Shown one piece after another: positions 7,160 to 14,372 of a stretch of 27,904 nt of DNA. The notes beneath the pieces are model-generated. The model saw only the letters and a program-made list of their open reading frames with translations. It was not told the origin of the DNA and ran no database searches. The position numbers were made by a program, and so were the translations under genes. The first letter of the stretch is position 1, and each line of letters opens with the position of its first letter. Source of the DNA: a virus. The stretch is from the IMG/VR virus record IMGVR_UViG_3300007538_000133, positions 1 to 27,904 of that record; one strand, 5' to 3'.

Positions 7160-7435
7160 TTATCCACCCTTTGTTTTGTTGAATGCGAAGGCCATCCCCG
7201 CCGTAACGACGATCCAGAACACGCGTTCGGCAAACCGGAGCATCTGCCCGTTGGTGCCCACCCGGCCTTCGACGAGCTGCAAGCGCCGAAAATGGTCACT
7301 TTGATCGTGGTCGAGCTTGTCCATACGTTTGAACAGCGTGATCATCCTCTCCTCCATGCGTGCTAGAGCTACAATAGCCTGCCCGACTTCGTCCAGTTTC
7401 TTCTCTATCCGTTCAAGTCGGGCGTCTTCGCTCAT
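7160..7435 (-). CDS. Coiled-coil protein with C-terminal membrane helix (XhlA/holin-associated type), 91 aa
   Basis: The start at 7435 is supported by GAGG eight bases upstream; a TTG-started extension to 7498 would run through an inverted repeat and is less likely. Residues 1-60 are a charged amphipathic helix (RLERIEKKLDEVGQAIVALA). Residues about 70-84 are a short hydrophobic segment (FWIVVTAGMAFAF), followed by a basic tail NKTKGG. This layout is that of XhlA-like haemolysin/holin-associated proteins. The stop is immediately before the endolysin start, so it is most likely part of the lysis timing apparatus. It could instead be the holin itself, as no other free-standing holin candidate is visible. 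Confidence 0.7.
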   Translation of the reverse strand: MSEDARLERIEKKLDEVGQAIVALARMEERMITLFKRMDKLDHDQSDHFRRLQLVEGRVGTNGQMLRFAERVFWIVVTAGMAFAFNKTKGG

Positions 7436-7468
7436 ATCGCAATCCTCATAGACCGAGTCGTGTTGGTA

Positions 7469-7484
7469 GACGCTACCTAGCGTC
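7469..7484 (-). promoter_or_regulatory. Perfect 7-bp inverted repeat before the lysis cassette
   Basis: GACGCTA and TAGCGTC are separated by two bases in the 68-base gap between the tail-fibre stop and the first lysis gene. No U-run follows, so it is not a standard intrinsic terminator. It could be a processing site, an operator or an mRNA stabiliser. Confidence 0.4.
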
Positions 7485-7503
7485 CGTGTGATTTCCAAGC
7501 CCG

Positions 7504-8604
7504 TTACAGCTGCAGCTGGCTGACCTTAACCAAGACGGCCGGAGCGGCAGGGGCAAACGCAGAGGCCGCGAGGGCATTCAAGAAGAGGGCGGTGCTGTCG
7601 GCAGCCCAGTAAATTTCGACGTAGTCTCCCACCTGAAGCGATATCGTGTAGTTCAAAACCAGTGCGCTGAACCCCCCGTTAATGTCGACTGTCGTAGCCC
7701 GGGTTGTTGTGGGCACGTCTACCCCATTTTTGCGGAGCCAAAAATACGCCGTCTTGGCGCTGGCGCTTGATGAGGCAAGCTGGAGGTTGGCGTCGATCTG
7801 GTAATACCCGGCGGCGACTACACCCAACCGAGACCCGGCGGATAGTGTGACGTCGTTAGCGGACGCCGTGGTGTCGAGGGCTACAGCGGTCGCCGTATTC
7901 ACGACCCCTAGCGTCTGATCAATGGTGCTGGCAAACGATCCATAGCTTAGACCAATCGGAATAGTGGGGCGAACCAGAATCTCCCCGGCTGCGGCGTCTA
8001 CAATCAAAACAGCCGCCACGGAAATGACGCTGTTCGGAGCCGTAGGCCGCACGTTCGTGAAGGCTCCGGCCGTGGTAGGAGAGGCGTACAAGATGTCACC
8101 CACCGACCACGTCTCTCCGACAGGAGTTCCCGTTGTGTCGAGGTCGCGCACCCTGCCGTACAGCGTAACCGGCCCGACATCTTGGTCGGGCATATCGTGC
8201 GTGGCCACACCAACGAAGTAGAGCTCCTCAGACGCCGCATTGGCGATAAACGGAGCAACCATGATCTCGCTGCCTGCTACTCCGGAAAACCCGATAACGG
8301 CCCCGTTCGGAATAGTGCTGCCCGTGTCGTTCTTGACCCGCATGTAGGTTTCAAACCCTACTTGCTGCACAACGCCGTCACCCATAGTGATGTCGACGGT
8401 CTCTTCGGCAGTGTTCCAAGACAACTGACCTTGCGAGACATTTGTGGTCGACGTGGTCAGGGTGAGCTCTGTGGCACGCCACGCACCGGGCGTATTGATC
8501 TGCTGCGCAAACGTGGAGAATGCACGCGTGAGTTCCGCGAAGTACCGGGGGTCATACTGTGCCGGAGGGACGGGAAAGAACGGAATCGGTGATGGTAGGG
8601 ACAT
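7504..8604 (-). CDS. Tail-fibre or appendage protein with C1q/TNF-like C-terminus, 366 aa
   Basis: Three regions are visible. Residues 1-60 form an N-terminal helical and anchoring part (DPRYFAELTRAFSTFAQQIN). Residues 60-215 are a beta-rich segment (LSWNTAEETVDI ... MRVKNDTGSTIPNGAVIGFSG) seen in many phage fibre or capsid-decoration proteins. Residues about 228-366 have the strand pattern of a C1q/TNF jelly roll, including AGYYQIDANLQL, TAYFWLRKNGVDVP and LQVGDYVEIYWAADST. Such ends trimerise and bind receptors or sugars. The start overlaps the nozzle stop as TGATG. It is probably a receptor-contacting fibre; the exact location on the virion is inferred. Confidence 0.78.
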   Translation of the reverse strand: MSLPSPIPFFPVPPAQYDPRYFAELTRAFSTFAQQINTPGAWRATELTLTTSTTNVSQGQLSWNTAEETVDITMGDGVVQQVGFETYMRVKNDTGSTIPNGAVIGFSGVAGSEIMVAPFIANAASEELYFVGVATHDMPDQDVGPVTLYGRVRDLDTTGTPVGETWSVGDILYASPTTAGAFTNVRPTAPNSVISVAAVLIVDAAAGEILVRPTIPIGLSYGSFASTIDQTLGVVNTATAVALDTTASANDVTLSAGSRLGVVAAGYYQIDANLQLASSSASAKTAYFWLRKNGVDVPTTTRATTVDINGGFSALVLNYTISLQVGDYVEIYWAADSTALFLNALAASAFAPAAPAVLVKVSQLQL

Positions 8605-10466
8605 CAGCGCCTCCCATCAGTGCGCAGATCAATACGCGGAGACCCGAGACGCCACTTCACGTTGCGCTCGTTTGACGAAATCTGGAAGCTCATCTGGCGG
8701 CCACGTAGGCGGAAAAACAGCTGCTCGGTACGCTGGTCTACCGGCGCGGACTGGGTCTTGACGTAGTCCTGCGTGGTGCTGTCAAAGTACGTTCCGTCCG
8801 AGAAGTTGCGAACGGACAACGTGAGCTGCACCTTCGGTATGGTGGCCGTCGAGTTCATGAACGACACGTCCGGGATCATGCGAGAGATGAAGGCGAATTG
8901 GTCACCCTCTCCGATGTCTATCGGGCTGGACTGCACATAGGATACAATGGCTGCCGACGGGCTTACGCTGCCGTCGTTGATCCCGTTCTCTTGCTCGTAA
9001 AGGTAGCCATCCAGCCCTGCTGCAATGGGGTACTCATTCACGCCACGGTCGAGCCACGCAGAGCGCGCGAGGGAGCCGTAGTACCACGTGTCCTCGGTGA
9101 AGTTGTGGATGACGTACTTGTCTACGAGACCTCCGCCGGAGGTAGACGGATAGAACCACCAGACCTCTGAGTGCTCCGCGTTAACCCCCGCCACGATCTT
9201 TTCGATTTGGGTCTGGTCGATATCTCCAAACACGTAATCCCGGACGGTCGATACGAGCCTGCCCACGGCACCCGTGTAGACGTAGAACTCGTTGCGGCCC
9301 ATCCAGAACACCCGGTCCTGCACAGCGACTGCAGAGTTAGGCGACATGATCGTGATGCCTTCGGATATTGTGCTGACCCCGAACGTATACGGGGGCCCGA
9401 GAAACTGCATCGCGTAAAGCGTGGTGTCCGTAAACACCAGAACTTGCTGGCGCGTCTCCACGGCGCAGACGATCTCAGAGCCGGAGCCCAGTGGTATCTC
9501 CCCGGCGGTATTGGTGGTGCTGACAACATTCCAGTCGAGGATGTTGTCTTGGTCGGAGAACCGGATCAGCATGGGGTCTTGTACGCCCGGGTTAAACTGG
9601 CTGTCGCACCCGAACGCGATGATGTGGCGGTCCCGATCCGAGACGAGGACCTGCTTGGCAATCGTCGGGGGGTCGATAACGTCCGTGAGGGAATCCAAGG
9701 ACACGCCCCGCTGGTCCAGCGGGTTCACAGCGGCGGCATCCCAGAAGTAAATTCCGCCGTCCCGCACGTTATATACAAGGTGCTGCCCATAGTTGTCGTG
9801 GGTCCACAGACGCAGAGTACTCGTGACGACCGGCGCATCCGACGCGGTGCCCCAAGCCCCGGTGCTCCATGTATCGGTGCCCCAGCCCGTACCCGTGACG
9901 GTGGTGTCGAGGCCGACATTGATCTGGTAAGCCGCAGTGACAGACCCCCCGCCTGTAGCGGTAGATGTTGCGGCGGCGCTGAGCACGATGGTGTAGTTGT
10001 CGGCGTCGATGATAGAGGCGATCTGGTGTTCTTGGTTCAGCGTGGCCGCCAGCACTCCGCCCACGTCCGTGGCTCCGCTAAATGTGACGAAGTCGCCGGT
10101 AACCGCGCCGTGATCAACGTCCGTTACCGTAAGCACTGCACTGCCGCTCGTTACAGAGAAAGGGTCTGTGAGCGACACCGTCGCGCGGATTGGGGTGATG
10201 TCGTAGAAGTCGCCGCCGGATTCGATGTAGTATTTTGTGCTGGTCCCCACACCGAGATACTGGGCGCGGTTGAGCGCCACCCAAGGATGCAAGGCGCGGC
10301 ACGTCCCAAGGAACGTGTTGTTCGACTTGCGCTGCCACCCGCCAATCTGCTCGGGATAGCCCTTCTGAAACCGGACTTTGTCGCAGTCGTGCCATCCCCC
10401 CTCGTTGGAGTACGAGGTGATCTCTCGGTTAATACCGGGACGGAACTGGAGTTTTGTAAGGCCCAT
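8604..10466 (-). CDS. Tail nozzle / packaged-DNA stabilisation protein (P22 gp10 / T7 gp12-like), 620 aa
   Basis: Length, position and repeated beta-propeller-like blades fit the nozzle (gp10/gp12) proteins that close the tail of short-tailed phages. The protein opens with LQFRPGINREITSYSNEGGW and DKVRFQKGYPEQIGGWQR, a start typical of this group. Blade-like motifs include LVSDRDRHIIAFGCD, QQVLVFTDTTLYAMQFLGP, DRVFWMGRNEFYVYTG and AEHSEVWWFYPS. Residues about 100-190 appear to be an inserted Ig-like beta domain (VTDVDHGAVTGDFVTFSGA). The last 80 residues (FRLRGRQMSFQISS) form a final beta domain. It would bind under the adaptor ring and hold DNA in the head until infection. Fibre genes lie on both sides. 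Confidence 0.82.
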   Translation of the reverse strand: MGLTKLQFRPGINREITSYSNEGGWHDCDKVRFQKGYPEQIGGWQRKSNNTFLGTCRALHPWVALNRAQYLGVGTSTKYYIESGGDFYDITPIRATVSLTDPFSVTSGSAVLTVTDVDHGAVTGDFVTFSGATDVGGVLAATLNQEHQIASIIDADNYTIVLSAAATSTATGGGSVTAAYQINVGLDTTVTGTGWGTDTWSTGAWGTASDAPVVTSTLRLWTHDNYGQHLVYNVRDGGIYFWDAAAVNPLDQRGVSLDSLTDVIDPPTIAKQVLVSDRDRHIIAFGCDSQFNPGVQDPMLIRFSDQDNILDWNVVSTTNTAGEIPLGSGSEIVCAVETRQQVLVFTDTTLYAMQFLGPPYTFGVSTISEGITIMSPNSAVAVQDRVFWMGRNEFYVYTGAVGRLVSTVRDYVFGDIDQTQIEKIVAGVNAEHSEVWWFYPSTSGGGLVDKYVIHNFTEDTWYYGSLARSAWLDRGVNEYPIAAGLDGYLYEQENGINDGSVSPSAAIVSYVQSSPIDIGEGDQFAFISRMIPDVSFMNSTATIPKVQLTLSVRNFSDGTYFDSTTQDYVKTQSAPVDQRTEQLFFRLRGRQMSFQISSNERNVKWRLGSPRIDLRTDGRR

Positions 10467-10469
10467 GGG

Positions 10470-11930
10470 TCACCCGATCCGCCAGTTGGTCCCGTCAGAA
10501 TAGACCGGCACCCCATTCGATCCGCCTCCAGCAACCACGCTTGCGAAGGTTGTGACGGTAGCGTCGGTAACGAAGGACCGCGCCCCTGCTCCGACGGTCG
10601 CGGCGGAGGGTAGCCCAGACACGGTGACTGTGAAGGGAAGCCGCAACACCGTGTGGACGCTGTTACCGAGGGTGATTTCGTTTGATGCGGTCGCCGACGA
10701 TACATTGGCGTTAGTCCCAATGACTATGTTGTTTCCGCCCGTGGTAAGCGAATTACCCGCCGCCCGGCCAATCCCAATGTTGTTTGATCCCGTAGTGGAG
10801 AACAGCGTTTGGGCCCCAAGCCCGACATTGTCGCTACCCCCACTGTTCTCCCCCGCCTGCCTACCGACAAAGACGCTGTACGAAGTGGTAGCGTTCCCCG
10901 CAGCCGAAGCCCCGACAGCTACTGTATTGCTGTGGGTTCCGTAGCGCAGCGCATTAGCCCCTACAGCTACGTTGCTGCTCTGCGAAGTTACCTGCGAGGC
11001 GGCGTTGAGGCCGAGGGCCGTGTTTTGGTTGGACGTGCCGTCATCGGAAGCAAGTGCTCCGGAACCAAGCCCGACAGACGACCCGTCAGAATAGCCGTCG
11101 CTAAGGGTGTTGACACTCGGCGTTACAAAACTGAGCGTACCAGAGCCGTTGGTCTGCAACAGTTGGCTTGGCGTGCCGTCCGTTGTTGGCAAGGTGAAGG
11201 CCGTTACGAACGACTGCAGGTTGCTGTCGTAGGCCAGCACGTTCGTCCCAATAGCTAGTCCGAGCGTTGCGCGAGCCGTAGCCGCGTCTGCGTCATCCAG
11301 CAGCGTGCGAGCAAACGCGGTCAGCGACGCCGTGGCATAGGCGTCGGAGCCGGTAGTGTAGACCATCTGGTCAGCAGAGGTTGTCAGGCCCGCGATAGAC
11401 TGGAGCCCCGCGTCGTAGGCTTGTACATTCGTACCGATAGATAGACCGAGATTTGTTCGGGCAGTAGCCGCGTTTGTGACGTCAGATAGATTATTTGTGG
11501 GCTGCAACACGTTCAGCAGTGGGGCCACATCTACGACGGCTGCACCTGTACCGGCTCCCGTAGCGTAAACAATAGCGGACTTCCCGGCAGCAATCGTCAC
11601 ATTCCCGCCTGACCCTTGGGTCATCACCACGCTGTTCGCAGTGGTGTTGCGGACAATGAAGACCTTCTGTTGGTCGTTCGGGTTGATTGTTACCGTGCAA
11701 GTGCCGCCGGGCGTCCCCGCAAACACGAGCGCTGCGTAATGGCCCTCGGACAGGGTGTAATCGACGGTGTTGAGGCTATAGCTTGTCGAGCTGAGCGTGA
11801 TTGTCCCTACGCCCTTGGTGGCGCGGTCAATGATCTGCAGGTTGACGTTGGTGATGTCGCCCCATTGCCCCGACTTTTCGCCGGTAGCCATCAACTCGAA
11901 GGCGTTATTCTGTGACGCTGTACTGGCCAT
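10470..11930 (-). CDS. Tail fibre with NxxIG (trimeric-adhesin head-like) repeats, 486 aa
   Basis: Residues 1-140 are a beta-rich virion-attachment part with WGDITNVNLQIIDRATKGVG, widespread in phage tail fibres. Residues 140-275 contain two LGLxIGTNVxAYDxxLQS units (162-178 and 223-240), also typical of fibre shafts. Residues about 300-405 carry seven or eight repeats of the type NNVGLG/NNIGIG, like the left-handed beta-roll repeats of YadA-type trimeric adhesins. They are closed by SNEITLGNS and a C-terminal cap ending VPVYSDGTNWRIG. AGAGGG lies four bases before the ATG. The repeat part and its cap closely resemble those of the 615-residue fibre at 14369-16216. It likely assembles as a homotrimer that contacts the host surface. 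Confidence 0.85.
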   Translation of the reverse strand: MASTASQNNAFELMATGEKSGQWGDITNVNLQIIDRATKGVGTITLSSTSYSLNTVDYTLSEGHYAALVFAGTPGGTCTVTINPNDQQKVFIVRNTTANSVVMTQGSGGNVTIAAGKSAIVYATGAGTGAAVVDVAPLLNVLQPTNNLSDVTNAATARTNLGLSIGTNVQAYDAGLQSIAGLTTSADQMVYTTGSDAYATASLTAFARTLLDDADAATARATLGLAIGTNVLAYDSNLQSFVTAFTLPTTDGTPSQLLQTNGSGTLSFVTPSVNTLSDGYSDGSSVGLGSGALASDDGTSNQNTALGLNAASQVTSQSSNVAVGANALRYGTHSNTVAVGASAAGNATTSYSVFVGRQAGENSGGSDNVGLGAQTLFSTTGSNNIGIGRAAGNSLTTGGNNIVIGTNANVSSATASNEITLGNSVHTVLRLPFTVTVSGLPSAATVGAGARSFVTDATVTTFASVVAGGGSNGVPVYSDGTNWRIG

Positions 11931-11939
11931 GTTGCCCTC

Positions 11940-12968
11940 TTAGGCTGCTATTTCGGTCCATACATCGGAAGATGCGGGGTCTACAGGAGTCCACGTGCCG
12001 TTAGGGCCCGGGTTTATTGGGGTCCACGTGCCGTTAGGGCCCGGGTTTATTGGGCCCCACACTACCACAGGCTTCACAAGTCCGGTAGCCTCTATGCCGT
12101 CCGGGAATACGCGCGCTGAGCCGGTAACTGCGAGGGAGCCAACGGCACCCGTGGCGAAAACGCCTGTAAGAGATACTGCCGTTGATCCGGTCGCTACCGC
12201 CGCTCCGACGGCGGCCGTGGCGGAGACGCCCGTGAGTGGAACTATCGCTGTCCCGGTGGCAGTAAGCGAGCCTGCAGCGCCAGTGGCGGAGACGCCCGTG
12301 AGCGAAACAACTGCTGCGCCGGTAGCCGTGACTGCCCCGACGGCACCCGTGGCGGAGACACCCGTGAGGGGCACTTCGGTCGGAATACTGGCCGTGGCGG
12401 TTCCGACGGCCCCCGTAGCAGAGACGCCCGTGAGGCTGGCTATGGCCGACCCCGTGACCCCGAGAGAGCCAACGGCCCCCGTGGCAGCAACGCCCGTCAG
12501 AGGTACTATTGCTGCTTTGGCTACTGTGGCGGTGCCAACGGCTCCCGTGGCGGAGACGCCCGTGAGTGAAACGACGGCTGCGCCGGTAGCCGTGGTTACG
12601 CCAACGGCTCCCGTGGCGGAGATGCCCGTAAGAGCTACGGTGGTTACAGTCCCGGCCGTGACCGTTCCAACGGTCCCCGTGGCGGAGACACCCGTGAGCA
12701 AAACGCCTGCTGCGCCAGTAGTCGTGACAAGGCCAGCGGCCCCCGTGGCGGAGACGCCCGTGAGGAGGGCCACGGCCGACCCAGTGACCGTGACCGTGTC
12801 AACGGCCCCCGTGGCGGAGACGCCCGTGAGCAAAACGCCTGCTGCACCAGTAGCCGTGACCGTACCAGCAGCCCCCGTGGCGGAGACGCCTGTGAGAGAA
12901 ACGGCGACAGAAACTCGCGTTAGATCATCGGCAAGCGGTAGCGCGGCTAGGGGGGCAAAACCCAGCAT
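11940..12968 (-). CDS. 22-residue 'LTGVSATG' repeat protein, 342 aa
   Basis: After a 24-residue start (MLGFAPLAALPLADDL) the protein consists of 12 consecutive 22-residue units (residues 25-288) of the form LTGVSATGAVGTVTATG followed by five variable residues. A degenerate thirteenth unit (PDGIEATG) follows. The C-terminus has a doubled INPGPNGTWTP block and ends VDPASSDVWTEIAA. The pattern predicts a regular beta-solenoid or beta-roll. Proteins with GVSATG-type repeats and a Trp-rich end are common in aquatic phages and are generally taken to be virion structural proteins. It lies in the fibre module and starts right after the previous stop (tandem TAA TAG). Exact function is unknown. Confidence 0.85.
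   Translation of the reverse strand: MLGFAPLAALPLADDLTRVSVAVSLTGVSATGAAGTVTATGAAGVLLTGVSATGAVDTVTVTGSAVALLTGVSATGAAGLVTTTGAAGVLLTGVSATGTVGTVTAGTVTTVALTGISATGAVGVTTATGAAVVSLTGVSATGAVGTATVAKAAIVPLTGVAATGAVGSLGVTGSAIASLTGVSATGAVGTATASIPTEVPLTGVSATGAVGAVTATGAAVVSLTGVSATGAAGSLTATGTAIVPLTGVSATAAVGAAVATGSTAVSLTGVFATGAVGSLAVTGSARVFPDGIEATGLVKPVVVWGPINPGPNGTWTPINPGPNGTWTPVDPASSDVWTEIAA
11989..12054 (-). repeat. Perfect 33-bp tandem duplication
   Basis: Two identical adjacent 33-base units (11989-12021 and 12022-12054) encode the doubled INPGPNGTWTP near the C-terminus of the 342-residue protein. Complete identity implies a very recent duplication. Confidence 0.95.
12105..12896 (-). repeat. Twelve tandem 66-bp (22-residue) repeats
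   Basis: Twelve in-frame units of 66 bases each, all exactly 22 codons, encode residues 25-288 of the 342-residue protein. The first half of each unit (LTGVSATGAVG) is nearly invariant, and the second half drifts. Confidence 0.93.
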
Positions 12969-12971
12969 CTA

Positions 12972-13208
12972 TTAGACTGCCAGTGCAGCGTTGCCCGCAG
13001 CGATAGCCGCGTCGATAGATGCCATGTCTTCGTCAGTCCAGAAGCCCGCCTGACGCATCCCTTCAAGGTGTTTGACGTTTCGCTCGAGCACAGTATCGTC
13101 ACCCGTGTAGCGGTTAGGATTCGCAATCGCATCGTTAATCACCCACACACTGTCGAGGCAGGCGGAGTAATGCTTGGTGATGCGTTCTGGTGTCAGTTGG
13201 TCGTCCAC
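12972..13208 (-). CDS. Small acidic hypothetical protein, 78 aa
   Basis: I cannot assign a function. The protein begins with GTG at 13208, preceded by GAGG at a six-base distance, so the start is well supported. It is predicted mainly helical (ITKHYSACLDSVWVINDAI; ERNVKHLEGMRQAGFW) and acidic, with a C-terminal helix TDEDMASIDAAIAAGNAAL. It lies between a tail-assembly-chaperone-like gene and the 22-residue repeat protein, with gaps of three to eight bases, which suggests a role in fibre assembly. No signal peptide or membrane segment is seen. Confidence 0.75.
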   Translation of the reverse strand: MDDQLTPERITKHYSACLDSVWVINDAIANPNRYTGDDTVLERNVKHLEGMRQAGFWTDEDMASIDAAIAAGNAALAV

Positions 13209-13216
13209 GTGTCACC

Positions 13217-13651
13217 TCAAGGTCTTGTCGGCCATATGACTTCGTAGGGGAAGCCTTCTTGCGCGGTTATATCACGAAGCGCCTGCCGATACACTTCCCA
13301 TTCTGCGGAGATACCCTCGCCACGCTCGTATGCCTTGATGGCGACCCAGTCGGTCTCTTGCAGCAGGCTGTCACGGCGGGAGCGGATGTTGCGTTCCGCT
13401 TGCTCCAGAGGCAGCGCCTCCAGCCTATACGGAAGCATCCATGCGCCATCGACTCGCTCAAAGGCACCATCCGTCAGGCGATGCGAGAGGCTGTCGTATT
13501 CAGGGACCACAGGCCGAGTGTAGGGATACACATCATAGCTTGCCAGAAGATCGTCAGGTATCGACCTAGGAAAGCTGGTCTGCGGATTATCACGGCGCAG
13601 TTGTCCCAGTGTGTGTTTGGCTGGGGTGCCGTTTGTGAGTTTCAGGTGCAT
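13217..13651 (-). CDS. Tail-assembly-chaperone-like protein (Phage_tail_APC type), 144 aa
   Basis: The ATG at 13651 is chosen because AAGGAG lies six bases upstream, overlapping the stop of the preceding gene; an upstream in-frame start would lie across that site. The C-terminal 60 residues match the tail assembly chaperone family (PF16778 type): RRDSLLQETDWVAIKAYERG, then EVYRQALRDITAQEGFP and a final WPTRP. The N-terminal half (LKLTNGTPAKHTLGQLRRDN) is less conserved. Such proteins help fold or attach distal tail-fibre subunits. It sits directly downstream of the AT-rich gene at 13662-14372, which may be the fibre part it serves. Confidence 0.75.
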   Translation of the reverse strand: MHLKLTNGTPAKHTLGQLRRDNPQTSFPRSIPDDLLASYDVYPYTRPVVPEYDSLSHRLTDGAFERVDGAWMLPYRLEALPLEQAERNIRSRRDSLLQETDWVAIKAYERGEGISAEWEVYRQALRDITAQEGFPYEVIWPTRP

Positions 13652-13661
13652 TGATTTCTCC

Positions 13662-14372
13662 TTATTCTGCAACGAAAGCCATGCCCGAGAGTGTCTGTGT
13701 CGTGCTGGTTGCTGTCACTGTGTAGACCCCAGGATTTGTGATTATCCCAGTCCTGACCCGAGAAGTATCCACTATTTGGGTTGTAGTGCTGTAAACCATG
13801 TCGCCAGTCGCATCCGGGAATGTGTTGGTGTTTGCGGAATAAGACATATGGACACCTACAGAAGCACTAGTCATCGAAGAGCTAAAATCAAAATTTAGCG
13901 CCATTGGATTGACGTTATCTTCTAGAAACTCTGTAGCCAAGATGCTCGGACTAGACCCAGACGGGATGAACCTATAGAGAAAAAATTGCTGTCGTGTTGT
14001 GTTTACGCTTGCAACATTGGTGACAACAACATTTGCCGTAGTCCCAGACGGTATGGCGCTATTTGTTATATACATACACGCATAGGCGTTAGATGTAACT
14101 GTGCCTTCGTCCACAATCCTTGTAGTCGCCACTCCGCCGACAGTTATTGTTGGGTAACTTGTGCCAATAGAACCATTGTTTCTAATAGCACAGGCAATAG
14201 CAATAAATCTTTTATCGCCAGCGGTACCAATGTCTCTGCCGGTAAAGGTTCTTGAACTAAATGCGGGTATGTCCGTCGAGTCACCAAAATAGTCGGCATA
14301 ACTTATTTCCGCAGTGGCGCCAGCACTCACCCCCGCCCGAGCCATCAACAGTTTCTGCGTAGACCCGATCAT
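13662..14372 (-). CDS. Probable virion or fibre-tip protein with atypical base composition, 236 aa
   Basis: The start at 14372 overlaps the stop of the 615-residue fibre as ATGA; a longer ORF start at 14405 lies inside that gene and has no better ribosome site. The protein is Ser/Thr/Ala/Val-rich and beta-predicted, without recognisable motifs beyond [19 protein letters not shown] near the N-terminus. It ends [13 protein letters not shown]. Hand counts of three 60-base lines gave 38-45% G+C, against about 58% in a line elsewhere, and codons ending in A or T are frequent. This suggests separate ancestry. Placement between a fibre and a tail-assembly chaperone suggests a receptor-binding or tip protein, which is inference. 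Confidence 0.8.
   Translation of the reverse strand: MIGSTQKLLMARAGVSAGATAEISYADYFGDSTDIPAFSSRTFTGRDIGTAGDKRFIAIACAIRNNGSIGTSYPTITVGGVATTRIVDEGTVTSNAYACMYITNSAIPSGTTANVVVTNVASVNTTRQQFFLYRFIPSGSSPSILATEFLEDNVNPMALNFDFSSSMTSASVGVHMSYSANTNTFPDATGDMVYSTTTQIVDTSRVRTGIITNPGVYTVTATSTTQTLSGMAFVAE

Noticed and set aside
7159-7299. 47-residue N-terminal extension of the endolysin
   Set aside because: It overlaps the coiled-coil gene in another frame and shows shadow composition; the ATG at 7158 has a ribosome site and begins at the family's normal start.
9171-10613. 480-codon open frame on the plus strand
   Set aside because: Antisense to the nozzle gene and crosses into the next gene; composition rich in Arg, His, Asp and Val without motifs.
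11995-12975. 326-codon plus-strand frame with Pro/Thr/Val repeats
   Set aside because: It is the mirror of the 66-bp repeat array; the repeats stay open on both strands because the period is a multiple of three.
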